Assembly: GCA_029817715.1 (NCBI GenBank)
Contig: JARUPY010000387.1
Span: forward strand, 3,472,001 to 3,536,000
Direction: 5' to 3'
Source of the DNA: Melastoma dodecandrum
Taxonomy: Eukaryota; Streptophyta; Magnoliopsida; Myrtales; Melastomataceae
Length of the DNA: 64,000 bases
Shown here: positions 13,163 to 25,047 of the stretch, in pieces
Position numbering within the stretch: position 1 is the first letter of the stretch
How the letters are laid out: every line of letters begins with the position of its first letter
Position numbers and translations under genes: made by a program
The notes under the pieces: generated by a model
Database searches by the model: none
Told to the model about the DNA's origin: nothing
The model's input: the letters and a program-made list of their open reading frames with translations, nothing else

Positions 13163-13797
13163 TGTACTGATCCGGGCAAGGATTCCCTGGATTTGGGACT
13201 ACTGCTTTGCATGGAGATGATAGCCTATCTGTGTTCATGGGGTATTCCTTTCGCCCAAAACATGTAGCTGCGCCAATGGTGCACCTCAAACTGTTTGCCG
13301 GAGCTGATTCGTGATCTTCTTACTTAGGAACAACAGCCAACAGAGCCATAAGTCCTGAGCATCCGAATCCTGAGTACGCTTGCCTCTTTGACTCGTTGTG
13401 AGCCGATGTCCAACAAAGGTGAAAACTCCTGCTAGGATTTGGTTATGACAAACATGGTTCTCTGGTGATTTCGTTGGCATATATATTATTCCGTTGGCCA
13501 TTTGAAGTTTTATATGCAGCACATCCTCATGCCCTGTTAATTTAGTACTACTAGTTTCACAATAGTGGTAATAGTAGCAAGAGTAGAACTAGTAGGGCTG
13601 TTCCATACTTTTGAAAGTTAAATTTCGCCATTTTCACCGTTGATTCCTCGTTACAGATTTCATCGGACTAATTTACCGAGTCGATGGTGTTCGGTCGGTA
13701 AATGAGAACCTTGACATTCAAGGCCCTGTATTTGGTAGTCGTAGAGGCAACAACGAGTTGCTGATTGAGCAAAGTGTCAGACGAACTTGCTGATGTC

Positions 13798-15740
13798 TGT
13801 TAGGATGAAGGACAAGCAACGTGAGGTGAAGAACAAAACATTACACTGGAACCAACAAGGATGTAAACTGGGCTTCGTTAGCAAGTGATGTATGGGCTTT
13901 AATAATATAAGCCTAAAGCCCATAGAATACAATGTAGGTTGTAAGCTAAATATTATAAACAAATCAGTTTGGCTGTTGTAACAAACTTTTATCTGGTTCT
14001 CTGGAAATGAGATCAACTTCTCCTTCGTTTCCCTTTCCTCTCGGTGTACGCAGCCAAGCTTGATTCCGCTTTCATGGTATCGGAGCTTACGAAGATGACG
14101 AAGGCTGTTCGTACAGGTAAGGTGGTAGTGGAACTTCATCCTTGTTCGCCTTTCTTTATTAGTCCGGCGGACAGTCAACTATGGTGTTGGATTCGCTTGA
14201 GTTGTCGGAAGGGAAATACTGTGCATGGCGACATAGTTTCGAAGTTGCTCTTTCTATTAGAAACAAATTAGGATTTGTTGATGGATTAATAGAAAAGCCG
14301 GAAGTCTTTGATCATCTGTTTCCGGCTTGGAGAAGATGAATGACTTGATTAGAACCTGGCTGCATAAGTCGATGTCTGTGTCCATTGCATCGACAATCTT
14401 TTATCTTGATTCTGCAAAAAAAATTTGAGAAGAGCTCAATGAGAGATATGCGATGCCGGATGATTCGAGAATTTGTCAACTGCAACGGCAGTATCATTCA
14501 CTGTTGCAGGGATCTAAATCTGTTTTAGTTTATTACAATGATCTGCTATCAATCATTAGAGAGATCAGAATGTATAGTCGTTGCCTATGTGTGTGTGTGT
14601 GTGATGGTTGTAAATGTAACTGGATGAAGGATTTTGTGGATCAAAACTAGAAGGATGTTGTCTTTAAGTTCTAAAATGGTTTGAATGGAGAGTTTTCTGT
14701 GATAAGGTCACAGATTTTGATGCGCAGGCCTTTTTCTACTAATGGGGAGGCATATAATCTGGTTCAACGTGAAGAAGTTCAGAAAATGATGAGAAAGCAT
14801 ACTGATAGTCCGATAGAAGGATTGGCCATGATGACTAATGTGAGAAAACCACAGAGAAATGAAGAAGTTGGATTGGAAAACTATGTGGAGAAAAGAAAAG
14901 GAAGACTTGAACTTTTATGTAAACATTGTGGCAGGAAGGGACATGTTAAGGAAAAATGTTATTACATTATTGGTTTTCTATGTAAACATTGTGGCAGGAA
15001 GGGACATGTTAAGGAAAAATGTTATTACATTATTGGTTTTCCAAATGGTTTTTCCAGTGGAACCAATACAAGAGGAGGTCAAGGTGGTAATTTTTACAGA
15101 GGATGTCGTTCTTTTGGAGGGCGATCTGTGAATCAAATGTTGTAGGTGGATAATCAACATCAGGATGTGGTATCTGTTCCGCAGTTGGGGTTATCTAAGC
15201 AGCAAGTTCAAAAATTATTTGCCATGCTTAATGTGGATAATGATTCCTCCAGAAACTTCTGGGACCCAAACTACTTCTAACTCTTCTAATTTCATCAAAT
15301 CAAGCAGGTACATGTTTGTCTTTGAGTCAGGTTTGTTTAGTTCATAAACAATGCTTCTTGCAAGGTTCCTTAGATCATTGATACATGAGCTACAGATCAT
15401 GTAGTATCTGATTTGTCTTTCTTCAGTCAATATCAAGAGTTATCATGTCCTTTGAAAATCCAATTACCCAACACTTCATTTGTTCTGGCAACTCATATTG
15501 GCTCAGTAGTTGTTAACGATTTCTTGTGTTTGTTTGATGTACTTTTTGTTCCAGATTTCAAATTTAACCTCATTTCCGCAAGTAAACTTTCTTTGGATGG
15601 TAAGTTTTGTCTATTTTTCTTGAAAGAATGGTGCTTTACTCCGGTTTTACAAGGATGGATGACGATTGGTCTGGTTAAGAAAAAGGAGGACTTGTATCTG
15701 ATGGAAGAGGTAAATCACATCGATCAGGAGACAACTTATG
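13798..15740 (+). mobile_element. Decayed Ty1/copia retrotransposon, truncated at its 3' side
   Basis: A probable 5' LTR of 277 bp (13798-14074, TGTTAGG to TTTCA) is followed at once by a primer site TGGTATCGGAGC (14075-14086), one base off the tRNA-iMet type. A copia gag follows with UBN2-type segments such as GFVDGLIEKPEVFDHLFPAW. It is scattered with stops and frameshifts over 14099-15145, and ends in a CCHC zinc knuckle. Further on, a protease-like ATDH motif (D-x-G-ATDH in the family, with the glycine codon now a stop, near 15385) and a pre-integrase stretch run to 15745. Reverse transcriptase, RNase H and the 3' LTR are absent; the gypsy LTR at 15741 abuts it. Confidence 0.75.
14915..15040 (+). 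repeat. Perfect 63-bp tandem duplication of a gag zinc knuckle
   Basis: Two adjacent copies (14915-14977 and 14978-15040) differ only in the first codon position. Each encodes LCKHCGRKGHVKEKCYYIIG plus F, a CX2CX4HX4C nucleic-acid-binding knuckle. The duplication is in frame, so the copia gag gains a second knuckle. Confidence 0.92.
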
Positions 15741-18375
15741 TGATGTAGGAGAATATTATTATTTTAGGAATATCACATTAGATTTCTTTTCTAGTATACA
15801 CAAGGCTTTAGGTTTTTTAAGGATAATTGTTATTTTTACCCTATTATTTGATTTTCAGAATTTCTTGAGGTTTTCTTACAAACCCTAGAATTTTCTATCG
15901 TTCCCTTCATCCTATTCGTTTTCTTCTAGTTTTTTCTGCGATTTCCCATATTTCCGCTATGCTACTCCATCAATTGGTATCAGAGCCTGAGTTCTACTTG
16001 AGGCCTAGAGTTTAGGGTTTTATGATGGCTAATCGTGTTAGAGGCTGTGGGAGAGGGGTTCAACACCAACAGACGGAACTTGCTGAGATGCGAAGTATGA
16101 TTGAAGATCACTTGCGAGCAGTCCAACTGCTGCAACAGGAACGCGTGGGAGCCCGAATGGAGATTCCAAAAGGCCACCACAACCCTTTAGACATACCAGA
16201 AGGTAGTATTGAGGATGAATATGATGAAATCAAAGACAATCCTTTCTGTGAAGCCGGACCTGTAAACAACACATGAGGAGGTGGACTGGAGGAGAGGCTA
16301 ATTCGTGCCCTAGATCTCAATAGTGGAGGAGAGGCTAATTCGTGCCCTAGATCTCAATAGTGGTGGGATCAAGATTGAAGTGGCTGATTTTCACGGGAAA
16401 ATGCATGCAGATGATTTTCTTGACTGGGAGACTAGCCTTGAAAATTATTTCGAGTGGAAGCCTTTGGTGGAGGTAAGAAAAGTACTCTTTGTGAAGCTGA
16501 AATTGAAAGGAGCTACACTTCAATGGTGGAAGAGAGTTGAAGAACGGCGTTCCCGACAAGGAAAGACAAAGACCAGTACTTGGGAACCCATGAAGAGTAC
16601 GCTGCGAAAACAGTTTTTACTGACAGATTACAGTATGGAGTTGTATGAGAAGTATCATGCCTTAAGACAAAATTCTCTATCGGTAGATGAATATACTGCA
16701 GAGTTCAATAATCTCACTGTTCGAGTTGGATTGAATGAAACCAATGAGCAACTTACATCTCGCTATCTAACAGGTTTGAATAGATCCATCGGGGATGAGA
16801 TGAGTGTGATTCGTGTATTCAACATGGAGGATGCTCGACAATATGCCTTGATGGCTGAGAAGAAGGTGGCACGTTAAGGAGCTAGGCGACCATCATATGG
16901 CAGAATAGGTGGAGGTTTTAATGCTGATCAGCCACGCCGAGTTGATCAACGACCATCTAGGTTGACTAGGGGGACTATGTCATCTTATAGAAGTGATGTG
17001 AATGACAAGGACAAGGCTGTGGTTAATCCTGGAGCTCAAAGAAGTTTCAAATCTGGTCCTGGTGGGGAGCACGGGCATACGTCGTACGCATGTCCACATA
17101 TGAGGGTGAACTTAGCTGAAGTAGAAGAGGATTTTGGTGAGGAACTATACCCCGTCTACGATGAATATCGTGATGATGATGAGGAAATTGATATTTATCC
17201 AGCACAAAGGGAATCACTCATCATTAGGAGAGTTATGACAACGGCTAAGGTAGATGCTGAAGATTGGCAAAGACAACATATTCAGGACTCGTGTTCTTTG
17301 TGGAGGTAAAGTTTGTGATGTGATTATCGACGGTGGGAGCATGGAGAATGTTATTTCCAAAGATGCTGTGGAAAAACTTAAGTTGCCGTTGGAGAAGCAT
17401 CCAAATCCTTATAGAATCAGGTGGCTCAAAAAGGGTAATGAGATACCAGTGACATCTCGTTGCTTGGTACAATTTTCTTTGGGTTCTGATTTGAATGATG
17501 AAGCTCTATGTGATGTCGTGCTAATATATGCAAGTCATATTCTCCTTGGTCGACCTTGGCTTTATAATCATGATATGGATCACCACACGAAGCCAAACAC
17601 GTATTCTTTTTATAAGGAGGGTAAGAAGTACACTTTGCATCCTCTCAAAGAAGAAGCTAATGGGTTAATTCAAACTTCAAGCAAGGTTAGTGGATTTCTT
17701 TGTGCTGAGAAGTTTGAAGCTGAGTGTCAGGATAATGGAGTTATGTATGCCTTGTTTGGAAGAATGATGGATCACAAGCAGGCTATTGATGTACCACTAT
17801 TTCCACCCTTAATTGATGAAAACTTGACGAAATACTCTAAGTTGGTGAGTGAAGAGTAGCCGCATGGGCTGTCGCCTTTAAGAAGTATTCATCATGCCAT
17901 TGATCTGGTTCCTAGTGCACCTTTACCGAATTTGGCAGCCTATCACATGCCCCCAAAACAGCGAGCCAAAATGTAAAAACAGGTGGAGGGACTCATATCG
18001 AAGGGGCTGGTGCGTGAGAGTAAAAGTCCATGTGCTTGCGCAGGTTTACTTACGCCAAAGAAAGATGGTTCTTGGAGGATGTGCATGGACAGTCGCGTAA
18101 TAAACAAGATAACTGTCAAGTCTCGTTTTCCAACCCCACGTTTGGATGATATGCTTGATCAGTTGGTCGGCGCGAAGGTATTTTCCAAGATTGATTTAAG
18201 AAGCGGCTAACATCAGATAAGGTTAAGGCCTGGCGAAGTATGGAAAACAACATTCAAGACACCGGATGGACTATATGAGTGGATGGTGATGCCTTTCAGG
18301 TTGTCTAATGCACCTAGCACGTTTATGCGTATCATGACAGATGTACTCAAGCCTTTTCTGTAAGAAATATTTTTG
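15741..18375 (+). mobile_element. Truncated Ty3/gypsy retrotransposon (LTR, gag, protease, part of RT)
   Basis: The LTR (15741-15972, TGATGTAGG to CTCCATCA) is followed by primer site TGGTATCAGAGC (15975-15986). Gag starts at 16022-16024. A stop and a 37-bp tandem duplication (16287-16360) break the frame, then a retrotransposon-gag domain is open at 16323-16877 with the tryptophan-rich ATLQWWKRVEERR. An aspartic protease segment (17254-17859) has VIIDGGS and ILLGRPW. The reverse transcriptase begins about 17975 ([22 protein letters not shown] followed by a stop). It is cut off after VLKPFL near 18361, before the catalytic YxDD box. Integrase and 3' LTR are missing. The protein is close in type to element C. 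Confidence 0.8.
16287..16360 (+). repeat. 37-bp tandem duplication in gag
   Basis: The segment starting TGGAGGAGAGGCTAATTCG occurs twice back to back (16287-16323, 16324-16360). Because 37 is not a multiple of three it shifts the gag frame. Confidence 0.85.
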
Positions 18376-20205
18376 TGATTAATTGATTGGTTAATGATTA
18401 ATTAATCACGAAATGATTAGGATTTGATCAAAATATTATCTGATCAATTTAAATCGATTACGTTTCCAAATAATCCATTAGGGATAATATTTCCCATAGA
18501 AGGAAATATAATCTTCTATATATGGAAAGGTTCTGTAAAGTTGTCTACAACCTTCTGTGGTGTTATACGACCACCATATGATCGTTATTTGGGATGTCAT
18601 TCATTACCATCTGTCTAGATACATACATATGAGTGTGTTGAACAGAATGGTTTCGGTTTCAACTCATATGGAAGTCAATATTTGATTATTTCCATTTACA
18701 GAAGGTTGCTGACCAGATTCAGCCACAACCTTCTGCAGTATACATGGGAATTTTATCATATATAAATGATTTGATTACCTAAACGTATATATGCATGGGA
18801 ATGACGTTTTTGTTAATTATTTATTTTATTTTATCTGATTGCTCGATTTCCTTATTTTGCATAAGGCTGATCGTGCAATTCTTTATTCTTTCACTTAGAC
18901 AATTCTTGTATAACTAAAGGCACTCGGCCAGAATCTTACGTGTAACTTTTTTATTATTTCTGATAGCGTGTGCTGAGAGCTTGTATCCTGTTCGTTCGAG
19001 CTTGAGTTAGTCACATGAGGAGCGTTAGCTACAGAAGGCTGCATCGTTGGTGAAATCTTCTGGGAGAGTGACTCGGGTGCCACGAGGGACTCGGTTGGAA
19101 GCTGCAGGAGACGTTGGTGGTAAGCGCGGCTGGAGGCTGTGTGGCCAACGTGCAGTGGGCCGGAGAGAAGGGCAGAACCCCGGGAGCACAGAAGGTGAGG
19201 GACTAACCAGTTTCTATGGTGTAACGTTCTGTGTGCAGGTTAACCTTGGGCAGGGGTTCTGTGTCTGCTTAGCCGTAGTCTCGAGGGACCACGTAAGAGA
19301 GCCTTGGGCAAAGGCTTTGTGTTTGCTCAGTCAAGATCTCGAGGGATCACGCAAGGAAAGTCGCAGCTGGGTGCTGTGCAGGTGGAGACGCCGCCGGAGT
19401 GAAAAGTCTCGGAGGAAGTCACGGCAGGTTGCTGTGCAGGAGAGGACGCCCCCTGAGGGAAACGTCCGACAACCGGTTACATTTGTTAGTCACTACAGTA
19501 AAGAACCTTACGGTCTGTACTTTGAAATCCAGTCATCTTTGCTACAGAACCTTACGGTATGTGCAGTAGAGGTTCGACATCTTTGGTACAGAACCTTTCA
19601 CGTCTGTGCTGTGAAATTAGTCATTTCTGATACAGAACCTTCTGGTCTGTAGAGGATTGACATCTTTGGTACAGAACCTTACGGTCTGTGCTTTGAAACC
19701 AAGTCATCTCTGGTACAGAACCTTCTTTGTCTGTGCTATAAAAGGTTGACACATTTGGTACAGAATCTTTTGATCGGTGCTATAGAGGGTTGACACATTC
19801 GGTACAGAACCTTCTGGTCTGTGTTGTGTAACTTACTCACTCTAGTACAGAACCTTCTGGTCTGTGCTTTGCCACTAAGTCTTCTGTGGTACAGAACCTT
19901 TTGGTCTGTGCTATAAAATGTTCTTTTATTGATCATCTTCTGTAATCGTTACGAAGTTAAGTCTGAGTGAATACCATCCAAATTCTGGGTGAAGAGTGGA
20001 CGTAAGCAAATTGCTGAACCACTATAAAAAGTCTTGTGTGCATCAAACAAATCGTGCAATCACATTCGTACATTATGTCTTACAGAAACCTGTCTTTACG
20101 GTTCTGTTTTACAGAAGCTTCCTTCCGCTGCGGGATTAATTGAAAAGGAGTTAAAAATCCTCAATTAGAATTTAACACTAATTCACCCCCTCTTAATGTA
20201 ACAGT
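18376..20205 (+). mobile_element. Long LTR-like remnant, probably copia-type, solo or truncated
   Basis: The segment joins the broken reverse transcriptase at about 18376 and ends near 20205 with a CACCCCCTCTTAATGTAACA-type end. Before that come GAGTGGACGTAAGCAAATTG and a TATAAA-like CACTATAAAAAG, an arrangement seen near the 3' end of many plant LTRs. It has no coding capacity and contains a minisatellite (19498-19918). No target duplication or internal domain was found, so the boundaries and the class are tentative. Confidence 0.45.
19498..19918 (+). repeat. Minisatellite of about ten 44-bp units with a palindromic core
   Basis: The core TACAGAACCTT...GGTCTGT recurs with starts at about 19543, 19587, 19631, 19670, 19714, 19759, 19803, 19845 and 19890, a spacing of 39-45 bp, mostly 44. 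Within each unit ACAGAACC and GGTCTGT are nearly self-complementary. Single copies of the same motif occur outside the array (18527, 18700, 20079). Confidence 0.85.
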
Positions 20206-22718
20206 TGCAAAATCAGAGTAAACTTAGGAAAGAAAACTCCATCATTGTGTTAAAACTAATATAACCAGAACTTGCATTTTACCAATAGTTGAGAGAAGGC
20301 AGGCAGTGACGAATGAGAATGAATGATCGTAGGGAGTTAATATTAGTAAAATTTCCTAAAGTTTGACGAACTAAGATTGAGAGGGACAAATCTAGAACGT
20401 AGGGATCGAAGAAATGGTACAAACACCTTGACAAAGTATTCCCTCCCAACTGGACAGATTCCATTACCAATTATTCTAACCAAACCCTCTTTTTTCTTGT
20501 TTCGATCAGAACTAATCACTAATTCTCTTTTCCTGTCCTTATAAACGTGAGATGGGGGGTTGTTGCAATCAGGCACCCATCACTCATGGGTGTGTTTTCG
20601 CCGGGGGGGGGGGGGGGGGGAGGTTTTTTGTAACACGGGGTTGACAATTTTGCAAGGGTTGTATGCACCACCTACCCCCTCCCCTTCAGGGGGAGACCAT
20701 CAAATCATTTGGGCTGCAGCTGCTTCTTAAAAACCTCATACAAGTTTGGATGATTCAAGATTTGTCTTTTGAAGGAGAAGCATTGTTGCCCGAAGATCAC
20801 GCCAACCTAAAACCCATTGCTTATATATATATATATATATATATAACAACCTTGAGATCAGACAGTTCACGACTATTGATTGTATTTAGGACATAAGATG
20901 AATGACAACAATGCATGGACCCCTTCACTTTTGTAATACCTTAACAACACAAACCGCGTTGCCCAATATGAATCAATGAAAAGCAATCGCCAGGCCATAA
21001 AGAGAGCCCGAATCATTTTATGGGCCACTAACTCCCTTACGAAAAATGCGCAATGTTGATAAAAAGAAGAGGAAAGTGGCATCGATGGATTTGATGCCTT
21101 GATTTGAAAACAGGAAATCCAATCATGTATATGACTAGATGTAAGATTACTTTTGGTATTGATAATTGATGCTGTTTACTGTGACTTTTGGTTGCCGATC
21201 GTGTCAGTCTTCATCTTCATGATGGAGCGACCTCATTGCTCTCGTTTTAAAAATTTTGTGTTTCTTCACTCCCATTGAAGCTGCAATTATGATGTCATTC
21301 TTATGGATTTGACACAATCAGACAAACTGGGATTCGTTCAAACACAACTAAACTTACCTTGGTCGAGCTCCTTGAAGCTCCTATGATTGGGAAAACAAGT
21401 TCCCGCAAACTGCCATATACCTTCCCTCATATGGTTGGGAGCATTTGGATTCGAATCGAACACAAACTGATGATGTTTGTAAGTGAAAGTGAGTCTCGGA
21501 TCAGCCTGCCCCAGTTGTAGTATTTCATGTCTAACATTTCGCTCGCTTTTCGGAATTCCATGAAACCTCTTGCATTAGATCCGTAAGTTAAATACAGAGC
21601 TAACGAGACCAACCATATATGATTTAGATTATTGAGATAAGATGCTTGATAAATACTAAAAAGTATTGGTTTCGGCCATTTTGAGTAAATCCAGTGTTTA
21701 CATTGGTTATTTGCCCTGCAAACTGATTCAAACCTGCATAAAACTCACTAGATTATGTATTCCTATCATTTGATGACTTAATAGTTAGTATTTATGGAGT
21801 TGCGCATGTTTTATTGTGTGTGAATTGTTTTTGTCCCAGTTTAGATGCTTAGCATGGTTGAGTGTGGGACACATCCGACCTAAGTTCACCGTTTAATTCA
21901 TAACATGAGATCTACACATCGCATTAAGCTGAAATTTGTGTTGATATTCATAACACCTCATTTCTGGCCCTAATGGGTGAGATCTAGGAAGTTCTTTTAG
22001 AGGTCTATTTCGGATCCCCTAGCTCTCGAGTTAGCATGTCGATCGTTCTTGTATCTTGAGCTAGAATAATTGGATTGAGCTGAAATTAATTCCATTGGAT
22101 CTGTAATTTATTTGAAGTGACACGTTTGCGGGATATTTTACGGTTTATGATGGTGTGTTCTTGTCCACCACCTGCTTTTGAAAATCTTGATCTTCATAAC
22201 ATTCTGACTTCGTTTAGAATCCGATAAAAATAAAAAAGACCTTGTTCGTTTAGAATCCTCTATTAAATGTTCACTGGTTTATTATAAATTATATGTATAT
22301 CAGATCTCCGGGGTGAATGTGGAGTTGGTCAGTTGCCATCTGCCTCCCTATCTACCCCTCAAGAAGAGAGGATCCAACTCCAATTATTCATTTAAGACGA
22401 CAGCTCTGGACAGCGACGAGGATCCAACTCCAATTATTGTTTTTTTTTTTTTTTTTGACAAATGGGAGCACAATCTCAGGAGTAGTTTGCCCTCTCATGG
22501 TTCGTGTCGGCGGCCCCAATGTACGAACTCGAGCCACAGAGTTAATAAATAAATATATATTCTAAAAATTTAGGCCGCATGTTTTTATTTTTCTCGGTTC
22601 ACGATGCATATTGTTCATTTAATTGCTTTTAGCGTTTGTGTCTCTCCCAGTGCACATTGAACGTCAGCCACAATTTAACCGAATTTAGTTAGAGGAAGGG
22701 GCAGAAGGCATTGGTATC
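20206..22718. other. Intergenic DNA before the transporter gene
   Basis: No gene was recognised. Simple tracts are a G run (20604-20620), an AT microsatellite (20822-20844) and a T run (22439-22456). A 21-bp direct repeat beginning GAGGATCCAACTCC occurs at about 22368 and 22419. The promoter and leader of the transporter gene must lie in the last few hundred bases. Confidence 0.5.
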
Positions 22719-24242
22719 ATGGCGAGCTCCGACTCCAGATCCGCCCCTCTCCTCCTTGCTACGGTTAGGGACACCGAAGAGGCTCCTAGTGACGCGGTCC
22801 GCTTCGACTCGTTCGACGAGATGGTGGAATGGTGCGTCTCAGGATTCAGTTGGAGACGGTTCCTCAAGTCCCTCCTTGTGTCTTTCGCATGGTTCTTCGA
22901 TGGGCAGCAGGCCTGCATCAGCGACTTCACCGACACGGAGCCCTCGTGGCACTGCACGAGTTCTGCGTGCAGCGCTAGCTCGAGCATCTGCAGCCTCCAG
23001 GACGGCTCGTGGGCCTGGGACACACCGAGCTACACGTCCACAATATCCGACTGGGCCCTCGAGTGCTCCGGCTCCTTCATCACCGGTCTCCCAGCCACCT
23101 CCTTCTACTTTGGCTGTCTAGTCGGCGGCGTCATCCTCTCTACACTCGGGGATTCGTCACTCGGAAGGAAGAAGTTGCTGATCATTTCATGCCTGGTGAT
23201 GTCGCTTGCAGCATTCGCGTCGTCCTTCTCCGTTAATCTCTGGATGTACTCGTCCCTGCGGTTCGTGAGCGGCATGGGGAGGGCTTCAATAGGGACCTGT
23301 GCGATTGTGCTGGCAACCGAGATTGTCGGGAAGGATTCCCGAGGACTCGTCGGGATGATTGGGCTGTTCATCGGGACGTTTGGACTGCTGACCTTGCCGG
23401 GCATCGCCTACCTTCTCCGGAACGCCTCATGGAGATTCCTTTACCTCTCCACGTCGATTCCTCCCATCATCTACTGCTTCGTGGCGTTCTTTCTCGTTGG
23501 TGAATCCCCAAAGTGGCTCTACCTCCGGGGCCACAAGCTCGAGGCCCTGGATGCTCTGCGGAAACTATCTCCGGAAAAATACTCACAAGTGGAGCCATTT
23601 GTGTCGAGTCTCATGATCAAGCACAACGAGGCAAATATCGATCCATACTCGTCTCTGAGGGAGCTCTTCATTAAGCGGTGGGCACTTGCAAGAATAATGA
23701 AGCTAATGGCAATCGGGTTCGGTGTTGGGATGGTGTATTATGGGATGTTGCTCGGGGTGGAGGACCTGGGACTCGACAAATACCTGACAGTCACCCTTAA
23801 CGTGATCGTGGTCCTGCCCTCATACCTCACGTCATACTTGTTGATTCAGAAATGCCATAGGAGGCCCATCCTGCTCACAGTCACCACCGGGAGTGGAGCA
23901 CTGAGCATCATATGCGCCTTCCTGAGAAGTGGGACCCTGAAGGTAGCAGCTGAGCTGTCATCTTTCTTCTGCGTTTGCTCCGCATACAATGTGCTGCTGA
24001 TCTACACGGTCGAGCTGTTCCCATTGCGGGTGAGGAATTCAGCGACTTCGATCTTGAGGCAGGCGATCATCCTCGGGGTGCTAATGGACCCAACATTGAT
24101 TTCCGCCAGCCAGGACATATGGTACCTTACATACCTGGTGTTTGGACTGGCAGTAATGTGTTGTGGATTGGCGGTCATTTTCTTGCCAGAAATGAAGGGA
24201 GTTAGTCTCGTGGACAATCTTGACATGGACAATGGGGACTGA
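22719..24242 (+). CDS. Organic cation/carnitine transporter (SLC22-type MFS, OCT3-like)
   Basis: This intronless 507-residue open frame is a major facilitator of the plant organic cation/carnitine transporter family, which carries small cationic solutes across the plasma membrane or tonoplast. Family marks: the N-terminal SWRRFLKSLLVSFAWFFDG leading into membrane segment 1, a large Cys-rich extracellular loop with WHCTSSAC and SDWALEC, the DSSLGRKKLL loop after helix 2, RFVSGMGRASIG in helix 4, and VGESPKWLYLRG before the central cytoplasmic loop. About twelve hydrophobic segments can be counted. Length is normal for the family. The ATG at 22719 gives the full family N-terminus. Codon use is GC-rich compared with the flanking AT-rich DNA. 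No defect is seen. The OCT3 label is by general resemblance and is less certain than the family. Confidence 0.93.
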   Translation: MASSDSRSAPLLLATVRDTEEAPSDAVRFDSFDEMVEWCVSGFSWRRFLKSLLVSFAWFFDGQQACISDFTDTEPSWHCTSSACSASSSICSLQDGSWAWDTPSYTSTISDWALECSGSFITGLPATSFYFGCLVGGVILSTLGDSSLGRKKLLIISCLVMSLAAFASSFSVNLWMYSSLRFVSGMGRASIGTCAIVLATEIVGKDSRGLVGMIGLFIGTFGLLTLPGIAYLLRNASWRFLYLSTSIPPIIYCFVAFFLVGESPKWLYLRGHKLEALDALRKLSPEKYSQVEPFVSSLMIKHNEANIDPYSSLRELFIKRWALARIMKLMAIGFGVGMVYYGMLLGVEDLGLDKYLTVTLNVIVVLPSYLTSYLLIQKCHRRPILLTVTTGSGALSIICAFLRSGTLKVAAELSSFFCVCSAYNVLLIYTVELFPLRVRNSATSILRQAIILGVLMDPTLISASQDIWYLTYLVFGLAVMCCGLAVIFLPEMKGVSLVDNLDMDNGD

Positions 24243-24507
24243 TGATGCATAGGCTACTGCAACTTTGTCGCCATCCACTGGGCGCCCCCCCGGATATTCT
24301 TAAACAATGCTGTTTTGTTATTTCGGAATTCTCATGACCTGTGATAGCTAAGTAGATTGTCATCGCGAAACATAGACGACTACTCCAGCTAGCTGAAGTT
24401 GCATCCGAGTTTCGCTTAATTGCGCGATGTGACATGTACTTAGTTGATATAGAAACCATATTCGCTGCATACGCTCGGGAGTACATGGATCTCTGACGGA
24501 GCTCCGA

Positions 24508-24831
24508 TCAAAGGAACGGAATCTGCTGGAACTCTATCTGGCAATCGTTGAGCTTTACAGACTTGAATGTTCCACGCACAGTACTGAATGATCTCACGGT
24601 TACAGACTTGTAGGCACGAATGGCAAGCCTCCCTGGAGATGCCTTTGTACGAGTCCTTCTGGCAGTGACTGCAGGATAAGGCCGTGGCGAAGTCATAGGA
24701 ACCCTGGCCTTTGTAGTAGAAAAATCATTGGCCTGCGGTGTTTTCTGGATCGCGTCCTCGATGGCCCGGCGCCTAGCCTGCCGAGCTGGGCTTATGGGGT
24801 CGTTTTCCGGGCCACCACAGGTTCTCTTCTC
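24508..24831 (-). pseudogene. 3' half of a gene split by retroelement A (unknown basic protein, C-terminus)
   Basis: On the minus strand an open frame enters at the retroelement boundary (24831) and ends with a stop at 24508-24510. It encodes about 107 residues that are basic and Ser/Thr/Pro-rich, with DPISPARQARRRAIEDAI, PMTSPRPYPAVTARRTRT and a C-terminus DCQIEFQQIPFL. The composition is that of a real exon, but I do not recognise the family. The preceding part of the frame is found at 58215-58343 on the other side of the 33-kb insertion, with the 5-bp duplication TTCTC at both edges. It is convergent with the transporter gene. The protein cannot be made from this allele unless the whole block is removed. 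Confidence 0.6.
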
Positions 24832-25047
24832 TGTAGATCCCCCAAATTGTTTGTCATCCGAATGAGACCGGCCGATTTCGTCTTGGACCCGCTTAAATGT
24901 CATCTCGAAAATTTAGGGACCAATTTGCAATTATTCGAGTTAGGACCAATTTGAGAAGTGCGAAAGAATTCATACCCCATTCAGAGTTTTTACAAAAAAT
25001 AAACAATAATAAAAAAAATATATAAAACAGGCAAGGAATCGGTCGCC
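24832..25047 (+). repeat. Element A 5' LTR, truncated to its first ~216 bp
   Basis: It matches the first part of the 3' LTR at 30817 (TGTAGATCCCCCAAATTG, CGAAAATTTAGGGACC, GGCAAGGAATYGGTCGC). After that the sequence jumps directly into intron sequence, so the rest of the LTR and everything up to the intron is deleted. Confidence 0.85.

Noticed and set aside
19498..19918. Regular repeats that look like a CRISPR array
   Set aside because: The spacing is regular but the 'spacers' are themselves similar, no cas genes exist, and this is a plant genome.
18376..20205. Solo LTR with target duplication
   Set aside because: Candidate ends TG...CA were tried, but the flanking 5-mers do not match, so only an LTR-like remnant is claimed.
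22368..22439. 21-bp direct repeat before the transporter gene as a transposon footprint
   Set aside because: The spacing is only 51 bp, with no inverted ends; simple local duplication is enough.
24508..24831. Assignment of the split gene to a cell-cycle regulator such as a POLYCHOME-like protein
   Set aside because: The Ser/Pro/Arg-rich composition is suggestive, but the C-terminus does not match what I know of that family; left unnamed.
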